This document shows positions 42,077 to 48,585 of a stretch of 64,000 nt of DNA, piece after piece. Below the pieces are notes generated by a model, which did no database searches, was not told where the DNA came from, and saw only the letters and a list, made by a program, of their open reading frames with translations. A program made the position numbers and the translations under genes. Position 1 is the first letter of the stretch. The number at the start of each line of letters is the position of its first letter. The stretch comes from an uncultured Christensenellaceae bacterium (GTDB lineage: Bacteria > Bacillota > Clostridia > Christensenellales > Borkfalkiaceae): positions 189,479-253,478 of the forward strand of contig CAJUSA010000001.1 in assembly GCA_910589015.1 (NCBI GenBank), read 5' to 3'.

Positions 42077-42583
42077 ATGAACGAACAGCAACATAATGAA
42101 ACAAAAAAGAAATTGCGGATCATCGGGATTATTTTGATCATCGTCGGCGGGATATGCGCGATAACGGGCTTTGTCGATTTTTCTCTTGCCATGAACAGCG
42201 AAGAGGTTCGCATGCCTACGTTGTTTTTCCTCATATTTATCGGTTCGCCGATCATGGTCGCGGGGCTTATATGTATTATTTTCGGTTTCAAGAAAGAAAT
42301 CGGCACATACATAAAGAACGAATCGGTGCCCGTGATCAACGAGGCGGCGGGTGAGTTGAAACCGGCGATCAAATCGGTCGTGAGCGCCGTTAAAGAGGGC
42401 TTGAACGGGGAAGAAAAGCAAAGCGACCGTGTTTGCTCGCATTGCGGCAAGAGCAACGACGGCGATCATGCGTTTTGCTCGTTTTGCGGCAAACCGTTGG
42501 GAAAAACGTGCCCCGTTTGCGGCGCACAGCAGGAATACGGCGACGCATTTTGCGGAAAGTGCGGCGCGAAATTAGAAAATTAA
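42077..42583 (+). CDS. Two-helix membrane protein with double zinc ribbon
   Basis: 168 aa. Two hydrophobic segments (IIGIILIIVGGICAITGFV and LFFLIFIGSPIMVAGLICII), a helical linker, then two Cys4 ribbons at the C-terminus: CSHCGK…CSFCGK and CPVCGA…CGKCGA. ATG at 42077 follows GGAGGGGAG. Function unknown; such zinc-ribbon membrane proteins are common in Clostridia. It precedes a cluster of similar small membrane genes. Confidence 0.8.
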   Translation: MNEQQHNETKKKLRIIGIILIIVGGICAITGFVDFSLAMNSEEVRMPTLFFLIFIGSPIMVAGLICIIFGFKKEIGTYIKNESVPVINEAAGELKPAIKSVVSAVKEGLNGEEKQSDRVCSHCGKSNDGDHAFCSFCGKPLGKTCPVCGAQQEYGDAFCGKCGAKLEN

Positions 42584-42594
42584 ATATTGGGCAT

Positions 42595-42628
42595 AAAAAA
42601 ACGCCGTCCGTTCGGACGGCGTTTTTTT
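42595..42628. terminator. Bidirectional terminator between convergent genes
   Basis: ACGCCGTCC/GGACGGCGT stem with GTTC loop, flanked by A6 and T7, so it works on both strands for 42077 and 42639. Confidence 0.94.
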
Positions 42629-42638
42629 AATTTGTTGC

Positions 42639-42971
42639 TTATTGCTGCACGGGAACTTCATTGTTTTCGATCGCTTTGTTGATCGCGCTCTGCGCAAGGA
42701 TGTAGTTCACCCAGCCGAAACCGACCAACGAAAGAATGAGGTAAAGGATGCCGCTTCCGCCAACCTTTTCGCCCAGCTTATAGTTCCAGTAAATGCCGTA
42801 GATGCCGAAGCTGATCAGCGTAAACAGGAACGCCAAACCGCCGCTTGCGGTTTTCTGTTCGGGACAGAGCGTGTTACTGTCATTCGTCAGGCATACGAAC
42901 CAGTAGATGCCATAAATACCAAACGTGATGATGGTAAAGATAATGGCAAGAGCAACATTTCTTTTCTTCAT
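42639..42971 (-). CDS. DUF4234-like membrane protein (module b target)
   Basis: 110 aa. Start at 42971 (MKKRNVALAIIFTIITFGIY) follows AAAGGAG on the minus strand; a longer frame to 43034 would cross the promoter. Contains the repeated FGIYGIYW motif, hydrophobic segments and a short cytosolic loop NDSNTLCPEQKTASGG, the DUF4234 pattern. Function unknown. Its promoter spacer is a perfect palindrome facing an XRE gene. Confidence 0.83.
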   Translation of the reverse strand: MKKRNVALAIIFTIITFGIYGIYWFVCLTNDSNTLCPEQKTASGGLAFLFTLISFGIYGIYWNYKLGEKVGGSGILYLILSLVGFGWVNYILAQSAINKAIENNEVPVQQ

Positions 42972-43013
42972 AACAACTCTCCTTTTTTCGACAATTTTTT
43001 TGCCGACGCTATT

Positions 43014-43042
43014 ATTATATATGAGCATACTCATATTGTCAA
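43014..43042 (-). promoter_or_regulatory. Promoter of module b with palindromic operator filling the spacer
   Basis: On the minus strand TTGACA (43042-43037), 17-bp spacer, TATAAT (43019-43014). The spacer is occupied by ATATGAGCATACTCATAT (43019-43036), a perfect 7-bp inverted repeat around CATA. A weaker related site (ATGAG…ACAT) lies at 43042-43055 beside the XRE promoter. Confidence 0.85.
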
Positions 43043-43062
43043 TGAGTTTTTACATAATTTGA

Positions 43063-43068
43063 TATAAT
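43063..43068 (+). promoter_or_regulatory. Extended -10 box of the module b XRE gene
   Basis: TGATATAAT followed by six T residues and the ATG at 43075. Predicts a leaderless mRNA. Confidence 0.65.
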
Positions 43069-43074
43069 TTTTTT

Positions 43075-43278
43075 ATGATCATCGCACAAAGGATAAAGGA
43101 ATTGCGGCTTGAAAAACGGTATACGCAAAAAGTTTTAGCCGAATTGGTTTATTGCGATCAGTCCATGATTGCCCGTTGGGAAAAAGAGGAATGCGAACCG
43201 ACGGCTTCCGCGATCGTGAACCTATCTTCCGCGCTCGATTGCTCGTGCGATTATCTTTTGGGAAAATCCGACGAATAA
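43075..43278 (+). CDS. Minimal XRE repressor (module b)
   Basis: 67 aa, a single HTH domain: IKELRLEKRYTQKVLAELVY, then SMIARWEKEECEPTASAIVN and CDYLLGKSDE. Divergent from the DUF4234-like gene, with only 103 bp between starts. No ribosome binding site is present, since the -10 box lies 6 nt before the ATG. It is the natural candidate to bind the 43019-43036 palindrome. Confidence 0.86.
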   Translation: MIIAQRIKELRLEKRYTQKVLAELVYCDQSMIARWEKEECEPTASAIVNLSSALDCSCDYLLGKSDE

Positions 43279-43321
43279 AACCCGCCCGCCCCGCGCAAAG
43301 CGCGGGGCGGGCGGGTTTATT
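43278..43321 (+). terminator. Very strong terminator after the module b XRE gene
   Basis: Perfect 19-bp stem (arms 43278-43296 and 43300-43318), mostly C on the left and G on the right, with an AAA loop and a short T stretch. Confidence 0.88.
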
Positions 43322-43572
43322 GTCATTCCGAGCTGAGTATTGTCATTCCGAGCTTGTCGAGGAATTTCAGATGTTTCGACTACGCTCAACATGACGAAGG
43401 GGTGCGCGTAGCATGACAAGGGGCGACGCCCATCATGACGGGGTTTTTGTCATACTGAGCGAGATTGAGTATTGTCATTCCGAGCGAAGTCGAGGAATCT
43501 CAGATGTTTCGACTACGCTCAACATGACGAAGGGGTGTGCGTAGCATGACAAAAGGGGTATGCTGCAATGAC
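43321..43572. repeat. Intergenic cluster of 56-nt palindromic elements
   Basis: Two full copies (43341-43395 and 43473-43528) plus partial ones at 43321 and 43447. Each full copy is an imperfect inverted repeat: left half TGTCATTCCGAGCGAAGTCG…, right half ATGTTTCGACTACGCTCAAC then ATGAC. The rest of this 308-bp gap is made of derived CATGAC-containing sequence; no gene is seen. Confidence 0.88.
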
Positions 43573-43586
43573 AACATAGTATATTT

Positions 43587-43796
43587 CTAAAATTCCTTTC
43601 TGCCGATTAATTCGTCGATCGAAATTTCAAACAAATCGGCTATTTTCCATAGGTTTTCCAAATCGGGTTCAAATTTTCCGCTTTCCCAATACGAAATTTT
43701 CCGTTGGGTTGTGTTTAGCTTTTCCGCAAGATCGCTTTGGCGTAAATTTTGCGCTTCCCGTAAGGCTTTTAAGTTTGTCGCAAATAATAATTGCAT
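43587..43796 (-). CDS. Minimal XRE repressor (module c)
   Basis: 69 aa single HTH domain: LKALREAQNLRQSDLAEKLN, KISYWESGKFEPDLENLWKI and IDELIGRKEF. On the minus strand a TATAAT box (43808-43803) lies 6 nt before the ATG. Divergent from the 43888 gene. Two matching operators lie between them. Confidence 0.86.
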   Translation of the reverse strand: MQLLFATNLKALREAQNLRQSDLAEKLNTTQRKISYWESGKFEPDLENLWKIADLFEISIDELIGRKEF

Positions 43797-43806
43797 ATTG
43801 AAATTA

Positions 43807-43823
43807 TAGATAAAAAATGTCTA
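43807..43823. promoter_or_regulatory. Operator O2 overlapping the module c XRE promoter
   Basis: TAGATAAAAAATGTCTA, a 17-bp imperfect palindrome with the same TAGAYA-N5-TRTCTA design as O1 at 43836-43852. It overlaps the XRE -10 box, as expected for autorepression. Confidence 0.68.
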
Positions 43824-43829
43824 AAATTC

Positions 43830-43858
43830 TTGACATAGATATTTTATATCTATATAAT
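43830..43858 (+). promoter_or_regulatory. Promoter of module c with operator O1 as its entire spacer
   Basis: TTGACA, then exactly TAGATATTTTATATCTA (43836-43852), then TATAAT. All 17 spacer bases form the palindrome. Confidence 0.87.
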
Positions 43859-43887
43859 ATAATCAGAAAACCAAAAAAGGAGAGAAT

Positions 43888-44589
43888 ATGAAACCACTTA
43901 AATGCCAAAGATGCGGTGCGGCGATCGATTCAACGGAATGGGAGCTTTCGCAAAAGATTTTCGGAAAGAAGGCGTCGTTCTGCGTTGCCTGTATGAGAGA
44001 GGAAAAAAAGCTTGCATACGAACGGGCAAAGGCTTCGCCCGAGTCGGTAACGAAACCCTTTCTTTTTTATCTTTTACCGCAAATTTTGATTTTATATTGC
44101 GTGATTTCCGTTATAACAATGATGTACGTGCCGGGCATGGTGCTGCCTGAGGAAATGTCGAAAAAACTTCAGCACGCATATGTGCCGTTAGTTCCGCTCT
44201 TATGTTCCGGAATAGCGTATCGGTATCACTTTTTCGACGATAAATTATTTATCCTCTTTGGCTCGATCGATACCGTTTTCGCCTTGGCAATGCTCATCTT
44301 TACGATAGCGGGAGCAGTTTACTTTGTACGAAACGGATTTGTGCCCGTCAATATCCGCGTGACGGGGTATCGTTACGAAGCGACGCTTTCTGGAGATACG
44401 ATCAATGTGGAGCGGAAGGAACAGTACGGCGGATTTCTTTCGATCTTTGTCAATATACTCTTGTTTATCTTGGGATTGTGCTTTATTGCAGCGTTCGGAA
44501 GTTTGATCTTTTCCGTAAACGTTTTTCTGAGCCGAAGGGAACGCAGACAGGCGAAAAAAATTTGCAAACGGTTTGAACGGTTGAATTGA
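43888..44589 (+). CDS. Zinc-finger membrane protein (module c target)
   Basis: 233 aa. N-terminal Cys4 site (CQRCGA at 5-8 and CVACMREEKK near 32-35), then hydrophobic segments around 60-82, 95-110, 125-150 and 185-215, and a basic C-terminus (RRERRQAKKICKRFERLN). A predicted membrane protein with a cytosolic zinc finger; function unknown. AAAGGAGAG before the ATG. Regulated by the adjacent XRE gene by location. Confidence 0.82.
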   Translation: MKPLKCQRCGAAIDSTEWELSQKIFGKKASFCVACMREEKKLAYERAKASPESVTKPFLFYLLPQILILYCVISVITMMYVPGMVLPEEMSKKLQHAYVPLVPLLCSGIAYRYHFFDDKLFILFGSIDTVFALAMLIFTIAGAVYFVRNGFVPVNIRVTGYRYEATLSGDTINVERKEQYGGFLSIFVNILLFILGLCFIAAFGSLIFSVNVFLSRRERRQAKKICKRFERLN

Positions 44590-44616
44590 GACAAACGGCT
44601 CTCCGTTTGCTCGAAA

Positions 44617-44646
44617 CGAAAAAACGCCCGACGCATTGCGTCGGGC
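44617..44646 (-). terminator. Terminator of the SRP RNA gene
   Basis: GCCCGACGC/GCGTCGGGC stem with an AAT loop; read on the minus strand it is followed by GTTTTTTCG. It also ends the converging 43888 transcript, though the T-run is weak on the plus strand. Confidence 0.87.
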
Positions 44647-44654
44647 TGTTGTAT

Positions 44655-44928
44655 ACAAAAAACTGTGAGGGCTTTTTTTGTTGCCGACTGCCGAAGCGGG
44701 AACGGGGCAGGTGACTCCGACAAAGCTACCTTATGGCACACGCACCTTTCTGTTTAGTGCTGCTGTATCCCTACCCTGACACGGTTCGCAGGGGTGCGTT
44801 GCATAAGACCTTGTTATCAACATTCCTTACCGCGTGCAGCCTTCCACAGACGGCACCGAGAAAAGCGTTCGGTTCTGCTATAGCGGATTGCAGATACAGG
44901 GCACCGCTAACTCCCCACCTATCACAGC
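44655..44928 (-). ncRNA. ffs: Signal recognition particle RNA, large Gram-positive type
   Basis: Read on the minus strand, the 5' part (GCTGTGATAGGTGGGGAG, then TTAGCGGTGCCCTGTATCTG and CAATCCGC) matches the Alu domain of the Bacillus scRNA. Near 44755-44785 it has the helix 8 motif GTCAGG…GGGA…AGCAGC that binds Ffh, with a GGGA loop in place of the common GGAA. Length of roughly 270 nt agrees with the long Bacillota form. The 5' end is set from the promoter; the 3' end is approximate. Partner protein Ffh is at 22566. Confidence 0.92.
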
Positions 44929-44934
44929 TCAATC

Positions 44935-44963
44935 AGTATACCCCAAATCGCTTAAATTTGCAA
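44935..44963 (-). promoter_or_regulatory. Promoter of the SRP RNA gene
   Basis: On the minus strand TTGCAA (44963-44958), 17-bp spacer, TATACT (44940-44935); start predicted near 44928. Confidence 0.85.
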
Positions 44964-44999
44964 GCGTTTTTCATAAGTTTTATTTTCATGCGTTTCCGT

Positions 45000-45028
45000 T
45001 TGACTTGTTTCGGCAAAAAGAGTATAAT
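45000..45028 (+). promoter_or_regulatory. Promoter of mrp
   Basis: TTGACT, 17-bp spacer, TATAAT, divergent from the SRP RNA promoter; TAAGGAGG precedes the ATG. Confidence 0.88.
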
Positions 45029-45055
45029 ATCGCCGTAACATAAGGAGGCATAATT

Positions 45056-45901
45056 ATGGCTGAAAACTGTACGCACGACTGTTCGACCTGTTCGAGCAAC
45101 TGCGGCGAGCGAAAAAAAGAATCGCTCATCAAGCCGCTGCATAAAAAAGCGAAGGTAAAAAAAGTGATCGCCGTGGCGAGCGGAAAGGGGGGCGTCGGCA
45201 AATCGCTCGTGACCGCGCTGCTTGCGGCACACGCGCAAAAAGCGGGGTTGCGTACCGCCGTGCTCGACGCCGACATTACGGGCCCTTCCGTGCCGAAGAT
45301 GTTCGGCTGCGCCGATAAAGCGGCGGGCGCGGACGACGGTATTTTTCCCGTCGTCACCGAAAGCGGGATCCAGCTGATGTCGATGAACTGTCTGCTCGAA
45401 AACGAGGACGACCCCGTTGTATGGCGCGGATCGCTGATCGCGGGCGCGGCGGTGCAGTTCTGGACGGACGTGCTGTGGCGCGACGTCGAGCTGATGTTTA
45501 TCGATATGCCCCCGGGAACGGGCGACGTGCCGCTGAGCGTGTTTCAGTCCATTCCCATCAGCGGCATTATCGTCGTCACAACCCCGCAGGATCTTGTGGG
45601 CATGATCGTCAAAAAAGCCGTGAACATGGCAAAACTCATGAACGTTCCCGTTTTGGGGATCGTCGAGAACATGAGCTATTTTGCCTGCCCCGCATGCGGC
45701 AACAAGCATGAGATTTTCGGCGCAAGCAAGGCGCAGCTGCTTGCAAAAGAATATAACATTCCTTCCTATGCGCGCCTGCCCATCGATCCCACGTTCGCCA
45801 CGCTTGCCGACGCGGGAAAAATCGAGTGCGCCGATACCGCGCCGCTTGCCGACGTGTTCGCGCAGGTAGATAAAGCAAAGGGGATCGCAAACAAAAAATA
45901 A
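45056..45901 (+). CDS. mrp: Mrp/NBP35 family iron-sulfur carrier ATPase
   Basis: 281 aa. P-loop protein that assembles or delivers Fe-S clusters in the cytoplasm. An N-terminal Cys cluster (CTHDCSTCSSNC) resembles the NBP35 ferredoxin-like extension. Deviant Walker A SGKGGVGKSLV, then DADITGPSVPKMFG, DMPPGTGDVPL, and the cluster-binding CPACG in VENMSYFACPACGNKHE. Own promoter. Confidence 0.93.
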   Translation: MAENCTHDCSTCSSNCGERKKESLIKPLHKKAKVKKVIAVASGKGGVGKSLVTALLAAHAQKAGLRTAVLDADITGPSVPKMFGCADKAAGADDGIFPVVTESGIQLMSMNCLLENEDDPVVWRGSLIAGAAVQFWTDVLWRDVELMFIDMPPGTGDVPLSVFQSIPISGIIVVTTPQDLVGMIVKKAVNMAKLMNVPVLGIVENMSYFACPACGNKHEIFGASKAQLLAKEYNIPSYARLPIDPTFATLADAGKIECADTAPLADVFAQVDKAKGIANKK

Positions 45902-45921
45902 TCGAACAGGGATAAGCAAGG

Positions 45922-46335
45922 GTGGAAGATATAACAAGAGCAGAGCTTGAAAGCATCGTCGGGCTTGATAAAGTCAATATTTTTTATGATTTTGTGGATG
46001 CCATAACGTCGTTATATGAAATAGAGCCAACTTGGAATAACGGCGGAAAAAAATGGACTTATGAATATAAGTTCAGAAAGGGCGGAAAAACCTTATGTGC
46101 GTTTTATTTTAAGGAAAACACGTTAGGGTTTATGCTCATTTTCGGGAAAGACGAACGAGCCGAAGTCGAGGGGATTAGGCATCAACTTTCCTCCGCCGTG
46201 ATGGACGTTTATGATAATGCGCAAACTTATCACGACGGAAAATGGGTTATGCTCAACTTAACCGATCATTCCCTCTTGGAAGATATCAAAAAATTGCTTT
46301 TTATAAAAAGAAAACCGAATAGAAGAGAACCGTAA
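45922..46335 (+). CDS. DUF3788 family protein
   Basis: 137 aa, cytosolic. Starts at a GTG (45922) 20 nt after mrp with only a weak GGGATAAGCAAGG site. Family marks: EPTWNNGGKKWTYEYKFRKG, CAFYFKENTLGFMLIFGKDE and TYHDGKWVMLNL. Function of the family is unknown. Probably co-transcribed with mrp. Confidence 0.82.
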   Translation: MEDITRAELESIVGLDKVNIFYDFVDAITSLYEIEPTWNNGGKKWTYEYKFRKGGKTLCAFYFKENTLGFMLIFGKDERAEVEGIRHQLSSAVMDVYDNAQTYHDGKWVMLNLTDHSLLEDIKKLLFIKRKPNRREP

Positions 46336-46349
46336 CTTTCTTTTTATCG

Positions 46350-46393
46350 AAAAAAAGATCGCGCACGGCTTCGTTCACGAAACCGTGCGCGAT
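46350..46393 (-). terminator. Terminator of the DUF1508 gene
   Basis: ATCGCGCACGG (46358-46368) pairs with CCGTGCGCGAT (46383-46393); the A-run at 46350-46357 gives the T-run on the minus strand. It also separates the converging DUF3788 gene. Confidence 0.88.
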
Positions 46394-46412
46394 TTGTTTG
46401 AACAAACAAGAA

Positions 46413-47327
46413 TTATTTTTCGACATCGACGGGTGCGATTTCCGCAAAACGTTTGGTCGATTCGACTGCGCTTTCGCAACGCGCGCGGGTTTTGTAGTCG
46501 GCGCTGATTGCAATAAGACCGCCGCGCGAATCGAGAAGATGGAAGATGAAATCGCCCATTTTCGTCTGCACGATCTTGAACGAACCGCCGCCCGCAATAT
46601 TCTTTTTATACGTTTCGATGCCCGTTTTTGCGCTGGCGAGCGAACTGTATTCGCGGCCGGGCAGCATCTTTTCGCCGTTGTTGGCGTAGAGCGAGAAGGT
46701 GAACTTGCCGCTCTCGGTTTTCGTGATCAGCCATTTGCCGTCCTTGAACGAAACCGATTCTTTTTTCTCTGCGCTCTTCGCGGGGGCTTTCGCCGCGGTC
46801 GTTTTGGTCGTTTTGGCGGCGCCTTTTTCTTCGGCGGCCTTTGCCGCTTTGTTGGTTTTCGTCGCGGCTTTCTCGGTCAACACGATTTTCGCGGGTTGTT
46901 TGGTCGTTTTCTTCGCGGCGGGTTTCTTCGGCTCGGGTTTTGCCTCTTCCGCTTTCTCTTCTTTCGGCTCTTCCGCGGCGGGCTGTTCTTCGGGTTTCTC
47001 TTCCTGAACGGGCGTTTCCGCGACCGGTTCGCTCTTGGGTTCTTCCGCTACGGGCGCCGGTTCTTCCTTTACCTCTTCGGCAACGGGTGCGGGCGCAGCC
47101 TCTTCCGCTTTCGGCTCTTCCGTCACGGGTGTTTCCGAGGCGGGGGCGGACTCTTCCGCGGGCTGCGCGGCGGCAGCGGCTTTCTTCTTCTTGTTGTCTT
47201 TTGCCTTTACGACAATGATCGCGATGATCAACGCGACGATCACAACGAGAATCGCCGCAAGAATGATAAGCAGCAGTTTATTTTCGAGCAGCGTTTCGAA
47301 AAATTTCGGCATGGCAAGCAAATTCAT
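46413..47327 (-). CDS. Membrane-anchored protein with two DUF1508 (YegP-like) domains
   Basis: 304 aa. The start at 47327 (MNLLAMPKFFETLLENKLLL) follows AAGGAG on the minus strand; a TTG/ATG further out at 47387 is rejected. One transmembrane helix (LLLIILAAILVVIVALIIAI) is followed by about 150 residues of Pro/Glu/Ala then Lys/Ala/Thr low-complexity sequence. The C-terminus has two consecutive DUF1508 units: GKWLITKTESGKFTFSLYAN and GSFKIVQTKMGDFIFHLLDS, each with the Lys-x-G-F/xF-x-F/L pattern. Cellular side of the domain is unclear. Function unknown. Confidence 0.82.
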   Translation of the reverse strand: MNLLAMPKFFETLLENKLLLIILAAILVVIVALIIAIIVVKAKDNKKKKAAAAAQPAEESAPASETPVTEEPKAEEAAPAPVAEEVKEEPAPVAEEPKSEPVAETPVQEEKPEEQPAAEEPKEEKAEEAKPEPKKPAAKKTTKQPAKIVLTEKAATKTNKAAKAAEEKGAAKTTKTTAAKAPAKSAEKKESVSFKDGKWLITKTESGKFTFSLYANNGEKMLPGREYSSLASAKTGIETYKKNIAGGGSFKIVQTKMGDFIFHLLDSRGGLIAISADYKTRARCESAVESTKRFAEIAPVDVEK

Positions 47328-47377
47328 GGTTTGTAACTCCTTATACAGAATGTGAAAATTTATTTTATTCTTATTAT

Positions 47378-47406
47378 ATTGTATCACATTCGAATTTTTA
47401 TGTCAA
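47378..47406 (-). promoter_or_regulatory. Promoter of the DUF1508 gene
   Basis: On the minus strand TTGACA (47406-47401), 17-bp spacer, TACAAT (47383-47378). Confidence 0.85.
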
Positions 47407-47410
47407 CGCT

Positions 47411-47439
47411 TTGACAAATACTTTTCATTAAGGTAAAAT
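47411..47439 (+). promoter_or_regulatory. Promoter of the HI0933-like flavoprotein gene
   Basis: TTGACA, 17-bp spacer, TAAAAT, with the ATG 6 nt further at 47446. Its -35 box is back to back with that of the minus-strand promoter: TGTCAA-CGCT-TTGACA. Confidence 0.85.
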
Positions 47440-47445
47440 GGTGTT

Positions 47446-48576
47446 ATGATGAAAATTTGTGTCATCGGCGGCGGCGCGGCAGGGCTGGCGTGCGCCGTCA
47501 TGCTGGGCAGAAAGGGCTTTCCCGTCACGGTGTTGGAACGCGGCGCGCGGGTGGGGCGGAAACTTTCGGCAACGGGAAACGGACAGGGCAATGTGACCAA
47601 TAGCGCGATGGGCGCGGAACATTATTTTTCCGACCGTCCCGACCGTGTGCGCAACGCCCTTGCGCGCTTCGGCGCGGACGATGCCGTGGCGTTCCTCGAG
47701 AGCATGGGCGGCATCTTCCTGCGCGACGCGCGCGGCCGCGTGTATCCCGCGTCGAAACAGGCCTCCGCCGTCACCGATCTCTTCCGTCGCGAGGCAGAAA
47801 GGCTCAAAGTCAACATTGTGCTCAACGCGCATGTGCAGGAGCTTGCATACGACGGCGATTTTTGCGTGAAATGGGCGGAGGGACAGATGCGCGCGGACGC
47901 AGTCGTGCTGGCGGCGGGCGGTTGCGCGGCGCCGTCCTTCGGCACGGACGGCGGCGCGTATGCTCTGGCGCAACGGTTCGCGCATACCATCGTTCCGCCG
48001 CGCCCCGTTCTCGTGCAACTGCGTTGCGACAAAGAGGGCGTGCGCGGGTTGAAGGGGATCCGCGTCGATTCGCTCGTGCGCGTCATGCGCAAGGGGAAGG
48101 AAATCACCCGCTGTCGGGGCGACGTGCTCTTCACCGATCACGGCGTATCGGGCGACGCGGTGTTCCGCGCCTCTTCCTATGCCGAATCGGGCGACGGGCT
48201 TTTGCTCGATTTTCTGCCCGACGTACCGCGCGAGCGGCTTTCCGGCGCGTTCGGCGCGGGCGGGCTGCTGTGTATCGTCAACAATACGCTGGCGCGCACG
48301 ATCGAACGGCGTGCGGGCGGAGATCGGGCGCGCGTGCTCGCGCTCGTAAAGGAATATCCCCTTACCGTGACAGGCTCGCTCGGCTTCGACTGCGCGCAGG
48401 TCACGCGGGGCGGCATTCCGCTTGCGGAAACCGACGAGCATTTTCAGAGCGTCAAACGCGCGGGACTGTATTTCGCGGGGGAAATTCTCAACGTAGACGG
48501 CGAATGCGGCGGTTACAATCTGCAATGGGCGTTTACTTCGGCGTTTTGCGTGAGCGATCGCATCGCGCGCGGGTAA
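47446..48576 (+). CDS. HI0933/BaiN-like NAD(P)/FAD-dependent oxidoreductase
   Basis: 376 aa. Rossmann FAD site VIGGGAAGLACAV at the N-terminus, then VLERGARVGRKLSATGNGQGN, the HI0933 family signature, FTDHGVSGDAVFRASS, and a C-terminal FAGEILNVDGECGGYNLQWA. Members of this group are flavoproteins of mostly unknown substrate; one acts in bile acid reduction. No ribosome site: the mRNA seems leaderless, with ATG ATG at the start. A second flavoprotein follows 9 nt after the stop. Confidence 0.9.
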   Translation: MMKICVIGGGAAGLACAVMLGRKGFPVTVLERGARVGRKLSATGNGQGNVTNSAMGAEHYFSDRPDRVRNALARFGADDAVAFLESMGGIFLRDARGRVYPASKQASAVTDLFRREAERLKVNIVLNAHVQELAYDGDFCVKWAEGQMRADAVVLAAGGCAAPSFGTDGGAYALAQRFAHTIVPPRPVLVQLRCDKEGVRGLKGIRVDSLVRVMRKGKEITRCRGDVLFTDHGVSGDAVFRASSYAESGDGLLLDFLPDVPRERLSGAFGAGGLLCIVNNTLARTIERRAGGDRARVLALVKEYPLTVTGSLGFDCAQVTRGGIPLAETDEHFQSVKRAGLYFAGEILNVDGECGGYNLQWAFTSAFCVSDRIARG

Positions 48577-48585
48577 GGGGGCTTT

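Noticed and set aside
43341..43528. CRISPR array
   Set aside because: The repeats are palindromic, few, unevenly spaced and scattered over the window; no spacers of regular length and no cas genes.
44641..44690. Plus-strand terminator CAAAAAA…TTTTTTTG around 44655-44681
   Set aside because: The arms are A/T runs only with no stable GC stem; the real terminator on the minus strand is at 44617-44646.
44733..45038. Plus-strand frames of 101 and 69 aa
   Set aside because: They lie on the antisense of the SRP RNA and its promoter.
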